DNA of 64,000 nt from Limnephilus marmoratus (lineage: Eukaryota; Arthropoda; Insecta; Trichoptera; Limnephilidae): contig OU862928.1 of assembly GCA_917880885.1 (NCBI GenBank), positions 43,512,962-43,576,961 of the forward strand. The letters are read 5' to 3'. This document shows, in pieces, positions 1 to 10,113 of this stretch (positions are counted from its first letter, which is position 1; every line of letters begins with the position of its first letter). The notes under the pieces are model-generated. The model was not told where the DNA came from, made no database searches, and saw only the letters and a list, made by a program, of their open reading frames with translations. A program made the position numbers and the translations under genes.

Positions 1-1515
1 TACTCCCTAATAGCCATGATTTTAACATCAGTGAGAATTTCGTTATAGAGCAATTTTCTTTAAATTCGTATGGCAATTTGTTAAATATTAATAGTATAAT
101 ATATTCAAGTGTTCTTTGACCATATTTGTTATGAAACATAGGTACTTTCATTCCTTTATTTTGTAAAAGACGAGTATTGTGTGCATGATCCACCATTGTT
201 TTATATGGACTGCCGGATATATGCTGCAATACAATTTTTTGCCACATAATAGCACGTACAGATATTGATTGATTTATATACGATACTAATATCTCGTCTT
301 TGGTTAAAAACGGTTTTGCTAACCAGCAATTTTACCATGGCGTTTTGAATCATTTGTACATGTTTTATGTTGGTTTTACATGATTGACCCCAAGAAGTTA
401 TCCCATATCTCACTGTTGATTCTGCAAGAGTTCTTTGAATAATTTCTATTGGAAGAAGGTTATACATTTATACGCGGATCCCCAACTAATAATAGCGTAT
501 TGTAATGTGGATTGAACTAAGGCATAGTAGATTAAAATAAATATAGATTTTTTATCGACAGAAAATTTCTAATTCTTAAAAATATATATATATATATATA
601 TATTAATCTTCTGATTTTGTTTACTACCTGGCATATTTGTTCCTTCCATTTCAGATTTTTATCAATAATTACTCCGAGATATTTAATTTTATTTGTTGTT
701 ATTAATATTGTGCAGTTTGATTTGCAATAATTTTGGCTATGAATTTTAGTATTATCGTGTATGACAATGTTAAAATTTTTGGGAGCATTTTTGGATGGAT
801 TGTAAATGGAATTACAAATGTCTTTTCACTATTTAGTGATAGTAAATTAGTGTCGAAAAATTTCTTAAGCGTGTTGATGTCTTCTGTGGCCTTTAATTCT
901 ACAGTTTCCCAAGTCTTTTCACTTATTATTAATACTGTATCGTCGGCGTATGATGTAATTTGACCATTTAAATGTTGAAAAAAAATATCCTTTACATATA
1001 TGGTAAAAAGGATTGGTTACTGTACCTTGCGGGATTCCAAAGCTTGAAATCTCTTGAACACTATTAACACGATCGATTTTTACCACTCGAGGGCGGTTTT
1101 TTAAGTAGTTAGTGATCCATTTAATCGCGTTGTCTTTTATGCCAATATTATTCAATTTTTTTAATAGCATCTCATGGGATATGCTATCGAATTCCTTTCT
1201 GAGGTCAATAAATATACCTGCACATTTTTTACCTTTATCTAATGATTCATAAACGTATGAAGTTACGTTAGCAATGGCGTCTTGTGTGCTGGGTGATTTA
1301 ATAAATCCAAATTGGTTTTTGTGTAGTATTTTATTATTATCTAGGAACTTTACCAATTGTTTTTTTTACTATTTTTTCAAAGATCTTTCCTATGTTAGAA
1401 ATAAGACAGATTGGGCGATAATTCGTTACTTGGTGTGGATCACCAGATTTTTAAATAGGTGAGATTATTGTGTTTTTGTAGTTCATTGGAAATATTCCTT
1501 TCGTTAAACTTAAGT
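1..1515 (-). mobile_element. LINE-A, 3' part (non-LTR retrotransposon, broken)
   Basis: The minus strand encodes the second half of a LINE reverse transcriptase in several frames. At 919-1356 are motif A (FIDLRKEFDSISH, usually DxxKAFD) and motif B (FGIPQGTV). A frame change follows and then the YADD box near 940-960. The C-terminal end lies at 201-467 and, out of frame, below 200 (RTLEYI type). The element runs off the left edge of the window. Its 5' half lies at 19764-20620, beyond the inserted Gypsy element; across the junction the RT reading resumes as a typical LINE sequence (LSLTKGIFP). The substitutions and frame breaks make it inactive. The clade is not certain; it looks Jockey/CR1-like. 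Confidence 0.85.
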
Positions 1516-2021
1516 TGTAGCGCGCCGTTTTTACGCTTGCCACTACACCATCTCTTTCCCCCGTTCAGCGCCATCCTGCTCACCCACCCCTAAGCAAACC
1601 AGGATGCGCCGACGCCTTCTGCGCATCTCCCACCCTCGAGCCGCTACATAAACCACACCCCGCAACAAGGAATGGGCTATATAACAGGCTGCGCGCCCTA
1701 AATTAGTCAGTTCGTCTGCAGCTCGCTCTTGGCTAGTACGCTCTCTTAGTTGCGCTTCGTCCTCTGGCACCACTAAGGAGTATTCTACTACCATAAATAA
1801 AGCACTAACCAGACCCCCGACTGCTGCCTTAGTTGCGCTTCGTCCTATGGTACGACCCTCTAAGCAGAACCACAGTCAGCTTTTGTTGTTCCCAAAGCCT
1901 AACGGCAAGGTTCCCTCCGATCCCTTGCTCAGTTAATTAGTGAATTGATACATTGTGACTATTTTTACCATATTATGTGATCTGTGAACTTACTTTCTTA
2001 AATAAATAACCTTTTACCAAC
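1516..2021 (+). repeat. Gyp1 5' LTR, main part
   Basis: This matches 19242-19747 almost base for base, from TGTAGCGCGCC to CTTTTACCAAC. Differences include a 4-nt indel near 1770 and three or four single-base changes. The last dozen bases of this LTR (ATTGTGTTATA) are found 8 kb away at 10004-10014, on the far side of the BEL insertion. Minus-strand open frames inside the LTR are chance ORFs shared by both LTR copies. Confidence 0.93.
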
Positions 2022-2051
2022 GGTTATTTATTTAATCAATAAATAACCTTT
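2022..2051. other. 30-bp foldback filler between Gyp1 LTR and BEL
   Basis: These 30 bases are absent from the 3' LTR. They read GGTTATTTATTT, then AATC, then AATAAATAACCTTT. They are therefore an inverted and then a direct copy of the AAATAAATAACC just upstream (about 2000-2012). They occupy the place where a simple 5-bp target duplication would be expected for BEL. They may come from repair-associated template switching or from a small rearrangement. Confidence 0.6.
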
Positions 2052-2530
2052 TGTCACGGCCGATACCGAGACCCGAAAAGATGACTGTAAATCCCTTTTT
2101 TGTTTTGAGTAAATACCAAATAATTGTGTTTTGAAATTCAATCGTAAGGAAATAGGAAATGAAAGGAAGTCTCTTACCTTTTGACGGCGTACTACGGCGA
2201 TGCAGGATCGATCCTGGCTTTCAGCACTGACACAACACCAGGCTTCTACGAACGACAGTTTTTTACGATAAAAAGACGAAATCTTGCGATATTTGCAATA
2301 TTATCCACGAGAGAGCTGTGACCCATGTCACGAACAAAATTCAACTGCCCAAGTAGGTAGGGCAAACTTGGGCGATAATATTGTTCAATTATTTCCTCAT
2401 GTAGGTAGGATCATCTTCTTCTCCTGGTAGAGACTTTTGAGGAAAGGAGGAAGAGAAAGGAATGCATGATTGCTGAAGGACTTGAGGAAAATGGATTTAG
2501 TTTTCTAAAAGACTGTTTCAGAACCAAACA
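2052..2530 (-). repeat. BEL 3' LTR
   Basis: The LTR is 479 bp and on the plus strand runs from TGTCACGGCC to AACCAAACA. On its coding strand it begins TGTTTGGTT and ends GTGACA, the usual TG...CA. I found no difference from 9525-10003 when comparing by eye. Confidence 0.93.
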
Positions 2531-4412
2531 TTCCGCCGACCTTGAGGAAATATGATATTTTCTCAACAACTATATGCGAAAGAAAAGCAACGAAAAACGA
2601 AAGCAAAATAACTAATTAACCTAAGTATTGAACAAGACAAAAATAAAATAAAATTAAAATTAATTAATCGATGGGTAGCTTATACAATTTGACTACGGGC
2701 CGCTTAAAAAATGCCCTGAGGGGGCTCGTAAAGTAGCAACACGAACCATTCCCTCGGCACCGGGAAATAATTCCACCACCCTTTCGATAAGCCATCGCAC
2801 TGATTATTTTTAAAGCAAGAAATGCATTTACTCAATCGATGTCGAATTACGTTCCTTGCCGAAATTATCCAATATTTTAATGATATTATGGATTGGAGTG
2901 CACGAGGACCTGGATGAAGGTACATGCTATGGTAATAATCAATTATTAAAGTTGTCAAATGACATTGCTTCGGTAAAATAATAGGATGGCGAGCATTTTC
3001 TGAAATCGGTGCAAGGCGAATTCGACCACCGACTCTCAAAACACCATTTTCATCAATAAATGGGGCGAGTTTTTGAAGCTGTGTTGAGCAAATGCGATGG
3101 GAAGAGATATTGTTCATATCTTGTTGAAAATAAATTGCTTGAACAAGCTTAATGCAACATTGCAAGGCTAAATTATTTTCTTTTAACGAAAGTGGGGGTA
3201 ATTCATTGAAATTGATAATCGATTTCGAACGTAATCTATTGATAAACCGACGGCACCAATATATAACACGAAGTAATTTCGATAATGATGAAAACTTCAA
3301 TAAAAACTCTTCGTCACACGTTGACATATTCGTCGATAGAGAAATTAAATTTTTTGACTTGTACTCTGGTAACTGGTCCACAGAGATATTTGGAGGCCTA
3401 ACAAATAACCATTCCTCCAAAGGTGTTGATATAAAGTTAGGTCCTTTCCACCATAACGACGCTTCTGCGATTTCACTAGGAAAAGCTCCTCGCGAACCCA
3501 AGTCTGCAGGATTTTCTTGCGATGAAATGTGATACCAATGTTCATAAGGTATATTTTGTATTATTGTTTCAACACGATTTGCCACAAAAGTTTGCAATAG
3601 AAAGGAAGGTGTCTTCAGCCATGCCAATACAATAGTTGAATCGGTGAACGCGACAGTCTTTTCTATTTGAAGTCTGTCTTTATATACTTCTTGACAATAA
3701 GTCAACAAATTTGCTAATAAAACTGCTCCTAACAATTCCAGTCGCGGGATCGATGTTATTTTTATGGGGGCAACACGAGATTTTGCTAATAAAATGTGGC
3801 TGGATATTTCTGTGTTATTAATCACTACCAGATAAACAATTCCACAGTATCCTCTTTCAGAGGCGTCCGCAAACCCAACAAGTATGCATCGACTGGTGGG
3901 AGAAGTTGCGACATATCGATCAATTTTTAAATTGGCGAGTGATGGAAGCTCTTTTATATATTTCTTCCATTTCAAATTCATGTCCGAAGGGATTTCTTCG
4001 TCCCAACCAATTTGAATTTTCCATAAGTTTTGCATATAGCATTTAGCAATAAAAACGACAGGATTAATAAAACCTAATGGATTATATAGACGTGCAATTG
4101 TCGATAAAATTATGCGTTTGGTACAGTGGTCAGTAAAAACATTATGAATTTTATATGTAAATTGATCAAGCGACGGTATCCATTGAATACCTAAAATATT
4201 AATATTTTTCTTGTCAGTATCCGACTCAAAACTTAAGGGTACTTCCCGGTAGCTGACAGGAATGTCTTCCAATATTTCAGGATGGTTACTAGACCATTTT
4301 CTCAATTCAAAACAACCTTTTTGAAGTAATGCAATTAATTCCACTATACAATGTCGAGCGCTTTCCAAAGATTGCGCACCACTGATAATATCATCTACGT
4401 AGGTATTTTCAA
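2531..4412 (-). pseudogene. BEL/Pao pol, C-terminal half (RT end, RNase H, broken integrase)
   Basis: The open frame at 2704-4368 follows directly after the YVDDII catalytic box (about 4386-4405). It carries the Pao RT thumb and RNase H (GFADASERGYCGIVYL, RLELLGAVLLANL, FTDSTIVLAWL) and then an H2C2-like integrase zinc region (HPGPRALQS, CISCFK). Just after CISCFK the sequence jumps to the normal BEL pol tail (ERVVELFPG in another frame, then PVVKLYKLPID with a stop near 2670). The DDE catalytic core of integrase has therefore been deleted. Nothing else is recognised between 2530 and 2670 except the short segment next to the LTR. Confidence 0.88.
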
Positions 4413-5882
4413 TTAATATACAGCCTTTGGAAAATTCAATTTTTCATCATTTGCTAATTGATGAAGTGAACGAATGGATAGGTATGGAGCACTTGAGGTG
4501 CCATATGTTACTGTTTGTAATTCAAATTCCTTTACAGGATGATCAGATGATTCTCTCCACAAAATATGTTGATAACGGCGAGATTTCTCATCCACCAGTA
4601 TTTGCCTGTACATTTGACGGATGTCAGCTGTAAAAACGATTTTTTGTATTCGAAAATTACACATTAATTCGACAATGTCCCTTTGCAATTTGGGACCGAC
4701 CAGAAGTATGTCGTTCAATGACGTACCCAAAGACGATTTGGTACTGGCATCAAAAACGACCCTTAAACGAGTTGTAGAACTGGTTTCTTTGATTATTCCA
4801 TGATGGGGTATGAAATAATTAGCAATAATTGGCGATTGAAGTGGCACTTCGATCATGTGCCCTAATGTAAAATATTCTCTCAAGAACGAAATATATTGAG
4901 ATTTGAGATCAGAATCTCTATTCAGTCTCCTTTCTAAATGCTTGAGGCGTGACAATGCTATGTCATATGACTTTCCCAATTTTTCCGGGCTTTCCTTAAA
5001 TGGCAACGAAACGACGTATCTTCCATCTTGGTTACGGTAGGTACTTTCCGTGTATATTTTTTCACAACGAATTTCATCAGGCGATTGAATTTTCTTCAAA
5101 GCTGGAACATTTTCAATTTCCCAAAAACATTTAAGCTTTTCATCAATATTTTCCTCCATTGACGTGAAGAATGAATTTATACAATGATTTGATGGTCCAA
5201 CATTTCCCATCAAAATCCAACCCAATTTAGTTTCTATAGCTATGGGTTCATTTTCTTTCCCCATCAATTTTCCTGAACATAACAATGACGCAAAAATATC
5301 ACTTCCAAGCAGTATGTCAATAGCTGATGATAAGTAGAATGTTGGATCTCCCAATTTGAGACCCACGATGTGATCCCAATGATGATCGACGATACGATTT
5401 GATGGCATATTCGAACAAATGTTATTTAAAATAAGGAAATCTGTCATAATTCCAGATTCCTTCGAATCGACAGGACGAAATTGTGTTCTTATTAATCCGT
5501 TAGAATTAATAGTAGGAATATTTCCAATACCTATCACAGTAAGTGGTTGTTTTTTAGAACGAGTAAAACCTAATTTTTTGACACAATTTTCCGAAATAAA
5601 GTTTCCCTGACTTGCGCTATCGAGCATAACACGAACCTTCTGAAATACTCCATTTTTATCTAAAACTTCCACATAAGCTGTAGACAAAAGAACCGTTTTG
5701 TGAGTTTTATTGTAAAATGTTGTCAACACCAACGGTTCTGAAGAGTTTTCTTGCTGGTCTGAATTTTCCACGATTTTGGAAAATGTAATAGGGTATGATG
5801 TTTTAATTGACATTGTCTGCAAGTGAAACGCGAATGACAATTTTTTGCGTTGTGTTTTCCTTGCGCTAAGCAATTGAGACAT
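4413..5882 (-). pseudogene. BEL/Pao pol, N-terminal half (protease and RT)
   Basis: This open frame holds the retroviral-type aspartic protease of BEL elements (LDSASQGNFI, with D-S-A instead of D-S/T-G, as in DUF1758) followed by the RT fingers and palm (RVVFDAS, FTADIRQMYRQILV, TYGTSSAPYL). It overlaps gag in another frame around 5723-5882. It ends at 4413 by a frameshift just before the YVDD box, which continues in the next frame. Read through, RT would be complete. The overlap with gag may be natural frameshifting or a mutation. Confidence 0.87.
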
Positions 5883-6952
5883 AGATTATTTTCCTTTGCG
5901 AATAAGTACCTATCCTTTGGAGTAAGGCTTAAGAATTTTTCACACTTGTGCAGTGAGTGTGGCGATTTACAAAGAATGCACTTGATTTCAATGTTTGATA
6001 CAAACGCATTAATATTATTGCTCAATCGATGTTTTGCATTATATGATTTAGATTGACCCTTATGAGCCTGTAACTGGTTTTTAGGAAAAACTCCAAGTGC
6101 CATTTCTTTTGCTAAGCACTGCCCATTTAAGTACTTCAATAAGTGATCAAACGTTGGAATATTCTCCGAACTGTGTTGAATTTCAAAATCAATACGCAAT
6201 TCTTTTGTTAATTTACGTAATACAATATGAAATAAAAGAAAACTCCATTGGCGAACTGGAAAATTCAAAGCTTCTAACGCAGCAAGATTTTCTTTCAAAA
6301 TGGAAATAAATTGCCTCAAATTATCCTGAACTTTTACAGGTTGAATCGACAGAATTAATTCTACGTGTCTATCAGCGATCAAACGTATGTTTTCATAACG
6401 TTCCTTTAACAAATAATATGCAACAAAATAATTTTCCTCAGAAATCGGCAAATGTTTAACGTATGTTAAGGCTTCACCCGAAAGGGAACTTAATAAATAA
6501 TGCATTTTTTGAATAGAATTTAAACCATTATTAGAATCGATCAAAGAATTAAAGGTGTTTATATAATTTGTCCAATCTGTTGACATTCCCGAGAAAATAA
6601 TCAATTTTAATTTTGGCAACGAAACATTATTGTTGGCTATTAAGTGATCCGATTCACTTTTCGAAACTTCTGGAAATAATTGGTTATAATACGACTGAAT
6701 CTCGTAATACATGTTTTGGATTTCAGTATATTTTTCTTGCAAAACTTTAATTTCTAATTCATCTTTCTTATTTGATTCAATTAAAATATGTGAAGCGACG
6801 AAACTATCTCTAATATCAGATACATCCGAAAAACGTGCTTTGAATATATTTTTATCAACAATATTCAACGTTGTTATAGCTTTGATAGCAGAAGAACGCA
6901 CACTTTCCATATCTAACAGTGTTAGTTTGTACTTAATGGTGTTAGCTGCCAT
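5723..6952 (-). CDS. BEL/Pao gag (DUF1759-like with zinc knuckles)
   Basis: The most likely start is the Met at 6952 (MAANTIKYKLT); the frame is open up to 7000. The first 120 residues are the helical DUF1759-type region, followed by the LPKLKLIIFSG and TNYINTFNSLID signatures common in Pao gags. The C-terminal end holds the Cys/His clusters CILCKSPHSLHKC, CLNCLAQGKHNAKNC and CRQCQLKHHTLLH, which are nucleic-acid-binding knuckles. The frame stops 160 nt inside the pol frame. In the family this protein forms the cytoplasmic particle that packages the element RNA. Confidence 0.86.
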   Translation of the reverse strand: MAANTIKYKLTLLDMESVRSSAIKAITTLNIVDKNIFKARFSDVSDIRDSFVASHILIESNKKDELEIKVLQEKYTEIQNMYYEIQSYYNQLFPEVSKSESDHLIANNNVSLPKLKLIIFSGMSTDWTNYINTFNSLIDSNNGLNSIQKMHYLLSSLSGEALTYVKHLPISEENYFVAYYLLKERYENIRLIADRHVELILSIQPVKVQDNLRQFISILKENLAALEALNFPVRQWSFLLFHIVLRKLTKELRIDFEIQHSSENIPTFDHLLKYLNGQCLAKEMALGVFPKNQLQAHKGQSKSYNAKHRLSNNINAFVSNIEIKCILCKSPHSLHKCEKFLSLTPKDRYLFAKENNLCLNCLAQGKHNAKNCHSRFTCRQCQLKHHTLLHFPKSWKIQTSKKTLQNRWC

Positions 6953-7129
6953 TATGAATATTTTTAACAACAAACCAAATAATAAAACACTGTCAAACAA
7001 ATGTCAACTTGTAAACAAAAAAATATTGATGTCGGCTGTTATCACAGCTGATGCGATAACTAACGCGACCTACGTTATCGACACGACGACACGACAATGC
7101 TTGCAGGTAAGTACTAACTACCGACGCGA

Positions 7130-9290
7130 GAGGCGCTTGGGGCGCTTGTAGGTAACAAACTAACGACCGCGGCGGCGAACTGTACGAAGTACCCACCACC
7201 ATCATATCCTCATTAAAATCGTCTGATGGATACCCTGCTACTATGTCCTTCGAAGGTCGCAAATCTAACGATGCCCAGGAAATTTGTAATATGTTCTCTG
7301 AATTCTTTAAATCAACATTCGAACCCTCCTCTGTCAACGACATGATTAACATCGACCAACTTGAAGCCGTTTGCGACTCTGAACTTGCGCACATTCACAC
7401 CATTGAATTAACGGAACAAGAAGTGCTCTCGAGTTTAATGTCGCTAGATATAAACAAGGGTGCAGGTCATGACGGAATACCGGCATTTTTCCTCAGATCT
7501 GCTGCTTCGTCACTATATGTTCCACTTACCATAATATTTAACAAATGCCTGAGTGACGGGGTTTTCCCTGATAGGTGGAAGTTGGCCTATATTATACCGG
7601 TCCACAAGGGCGACTCACGGCAAAAAGTAGAAAACTATAGGCCAATATCCATTCTCTCGGCGATCCCTAAACTCTTGGAAAGACTTGTCCATGACCATAT
7701 ATATCCCCAGCTTGCCTCCATAATTACGGAACAACAACATGGGTTTGTAAAAGGCAAATCTACCATGAGTAATTTACTTCTTTACTCAAACTTCTTGTTC
7801 AACAGCATGGATCGAGGCCACCAGGTAGATGCAATATACTGCGATTTTAAAAAAGCTTTTGACAAGGTTGACCACCTTATTCTTATTAAAAAAATTATGT
7901 ACAACGGAATTAGAGGAAATTTACTACGTTGGTTTGTCTCATATTTAACAAAAAGACAACAAGCCGTATCGTTGCGAGGACACACTTCTACATGGGAGCC
8001 AGTTACCTCTGGCGTGCCACAGGGGTCAATCCTGGGTCCGCTGTTGTTTATACTCTTTATTAACACTGTTACTAAATGTTTCCTGCATTGTTTATTTCTT
8101 TTGTACGCCGATGACATAAAAATATTTGCCATTGTTAGGAATTTAAACGATTGTCTGCTAATCCAAAGCGACTTAGTAAGGTTCGAAGCATTTTGCAATG
8201 AAAACAAAATTTACCTTAGTTACAACAAATGTAAACAAATAAGTTTTACTAAAAATCATAACGCCATCATACAGAATTATTGTATTGGTAACTATTTACT
8301 CGAGCGCGTTTACTGTATAAGAGATCTAGGCGTACTTTTTGATTCCAAACTCCATTTCGATGCGCATATTGATAATATTGTGAATAAAGCTTACTGCATG
8401 CTAGGATTTGTCATCAGAAACAGCCGTGAATTTCGAAAACCTGAAACATATCTTCTTCTTTACTGGTCCGCTGGTCCGTTCTCAACTTGAATACTGCACC
8501 TCCATATGGAATCCACTTTACGGTATCTATAAAGAAAACATTGAAAGTATTCAAAAGAAATTTCTGCAGTGCCTCAATTACAGAATGAGCGCACCTAAAC
8601 GCGGGTACATAAATATGCTTTCGAGTTATAACGTCTCCACGCTATCTAACCGACGAACGTACCTTGATCTCATGACTCTATATAAAATCTGTAACAACGT
8701 TATTGACTGTCCCGACTTACTGAAATTAATAAACTTTAAAGTACCACCCAGAGTAACAAGGCTTAACGACTTATTCCACATTAGCCGGACGCGTACAAAT
8801 GCTGGTGTCAGGGACCCAATCAGAAGAATGTGCGAATCACTTAATCAGAATCAAAAGCTCAAGGATTCTGACTTATTTTTTGATACACGCAGTACTTTTA
8901 GTAGAAAAATGAAGGCTGTTTTCCTACAAAGTTCAAAGTAAACAACTTAGACATACATTCGTTTATATATATATTTTTTTTTTAAATTTGTGTATAACAT
9001 TGTTTATCTATATTTATATTTTTTTGTTTCAAAAATAATTTGTAAATTCTTATAAGGATATTGCTCATTTATTTCATATCTCTATTTGTAAAATAATATT
9101 CTTATGTACTTATATATTTTTTCCCCTATTTATAAGACAAAATATTTGTATATGTTTTTAACTGCTGTTTAAGTCAATTCGTGAGAAATAGTTTGGATGC
9201 AGGTGAATTCTCTAGTTGATATTTTGTATATTCTTGCCAATTAATATCTGTATCTGTATTTTCTCCTAAATAAATAAAAAAAAAAAAAAA
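7130..9290 (+). mobile_element. LINE-B (Jockey-like), 5'-truncated, inside the BEL leader
   Basis: This plus-strand insertion begins somewhere around 7130-7200 and ends in an A-run at about 9272-9290 after AATAAATAAA. It lacks the endonuclease domain. It splits the BEL 5' leader into 6953-7130 and 9291-9524. I could not identify an exact target duplication. The roughly 330 bases between the stop codon (8941) and the tail are AT-rich 3' UTR. Confidence 0.85.
7243..8941 (+). pseudogene. LINE-B reverse transcriptase, one frameshift
   Basis: The first frame (7243-8490) carries a near-complete Jockey-type RT: NKGAGHDGIPAFFL, YRPISILSAIPKLLE, QHGFVKGKST, motif A CDFKKAFDKVDH, motif B SGVPQGSILGPLLF and the catalytic LLYADDIKIF. 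A shift near 8460 moves the reading into the second frame (8408-8941), where the C-terminal LINE domain continues (LEYCTSIWNPLY, RMSAPKRGY, RRMCESLNQ). The catalytic residues are present, but the missing endonuclease and the frameshift imply that it cannot move by itself. Confidence 0.88.
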
Positions 9291-9502
9291 ATCTACGAAA
9301 TCAAAAATATTTAGCCGCCCAAACGACTACAATAACCAATTTAAATTTAAAATGCTACTCCAATATTCACGATTAAATGTATAATTCTGAAACAGCTCAT
9401 AAAACCGGAAAAAGGTCAACGAAATGGAATGATTCAAACTTCAAAACACAATACTCTGGCTTCAAAATTACGTCTACCAAAAAAACGACAAAAAACGAAA
9501 AT

Positions 9503-9521
9503 ATCCGGCTCGAAGGACCAA
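9503..9521 (-). other. BEL primer-binding site candidate
   Basis: Just inside the 5' LTR the coding strand reads TGGTCCTTCGAGCCGGAT a few bases after the LTR end. It starts with TGG, the complement of a tRNA 3' CCA end, and lies where reverse transcription should be primed. The matching tRNA was not determined. Confidence 0.6.
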
Positions 9522-9524
9522 AAA

Positions 9525-10003
9525 TGTCACGGCCGATACCGAGACCCGAAAAGATGACTGTAAATCCCTTTTTTGTTTTGAGTAAATACCAAATAATTGT
9601 GTTTTGAAATTCAATCGTAAGGAAATAGGAAATGAAAGGAAGTCTCTTACCTTTTGACGGCGTACTACGGCGATGCAGGATCGATCCTGGCTTTCAGCAC
9701 TGACACAACACCAGGCTTCTACGAACGACAGTTTTTTACGATAAAAAGACGAAATCTTGCGATATTTGCAATATTATCCACGAGAGAGCTGTGACCCATG
9801 TCACGAACAAAATTCAACTGCCCAAGTAGGTAGGGCAAACTTGGGCGATAATATTGTTCAATTATTTCCTCATGTAGGTAGGATCATCTTCTTCTCCTGG
9901 TAGAGACTTTTGAGGAAAGGAGGAAGAGAAAGGAATGCATGATTGCTGAAGGACTTGAGGAAAATGGATTTAGTTTTCTAAAAGACTGTTTCAGAACCAA
10001 ACA
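9525..10003 (-). repeat. BEL 5' LTR
   Basis: This is the second 479-bp copy of the LTR, with the same sequence as 2052-2530 by eye. It should hold the element's minus-strand promoter. Gyp1's LTR resumes at 10004. Confidence 0.93.
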
Positions 10004-10036
10004 ATTGTGTTATAAAACTGGCGCCCAACTTAGTGG
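10004..10036 (+). other. End of Gyp1 5' LTR and Gyp1 primer-binding site
   Basis: ATTGTGTTATA (10004-10014) is the missing end of the 5' LTR, identical to the end of the 3' LTR. TGGCGCCCAACTTAGTGG begins at 10019; its TGG start and position are those of a tRNA primer-binding site. The sequence 10037-10113 is the gag leader. Confidence 0.8.
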
Positions 10037-10113
10037 CCAGACACATAAAGTAAAATTAAAATCAGTGCATCTACAAAATTTCGTCGCTACCACGTCGAAG
10101 TCCTCGTTTCACA

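Larger units (their letters stand above)
2052..10003 (-). mobile_element. BEL/Pao LTR retrotransposon, defective
   Basis: Two 479-bp LTRs (2052-2530 and 9525-10003) look identical by eye and bracket a minus-strand gag-pol with BEL/Pao architecture. In order these are a DUF1759-like gag with zinc knuckles, a DUF1758/A17-like protease, Pao-type RT (ADIRQMYRQI, YVDDII), RNase H, an integrase zinc-binding part and a pol C-terminus. The integrase catalytic core is missing, and pol has frame breaks. A plus-strand LINE of about 2.1 kb sits between the 5' LTR and gag. It is inserted within Gyp1's 5' LTR. No clean target duplication is visible. Confidence 0.93.

Noticed and set aside
1543..1794. ORFs in the Gyp1 LTRs (also 19269-19496)
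   Set aside because: They are arginine-rich frames antisense to the LTR, present only because the LTR is duplicated; no family resemblance.
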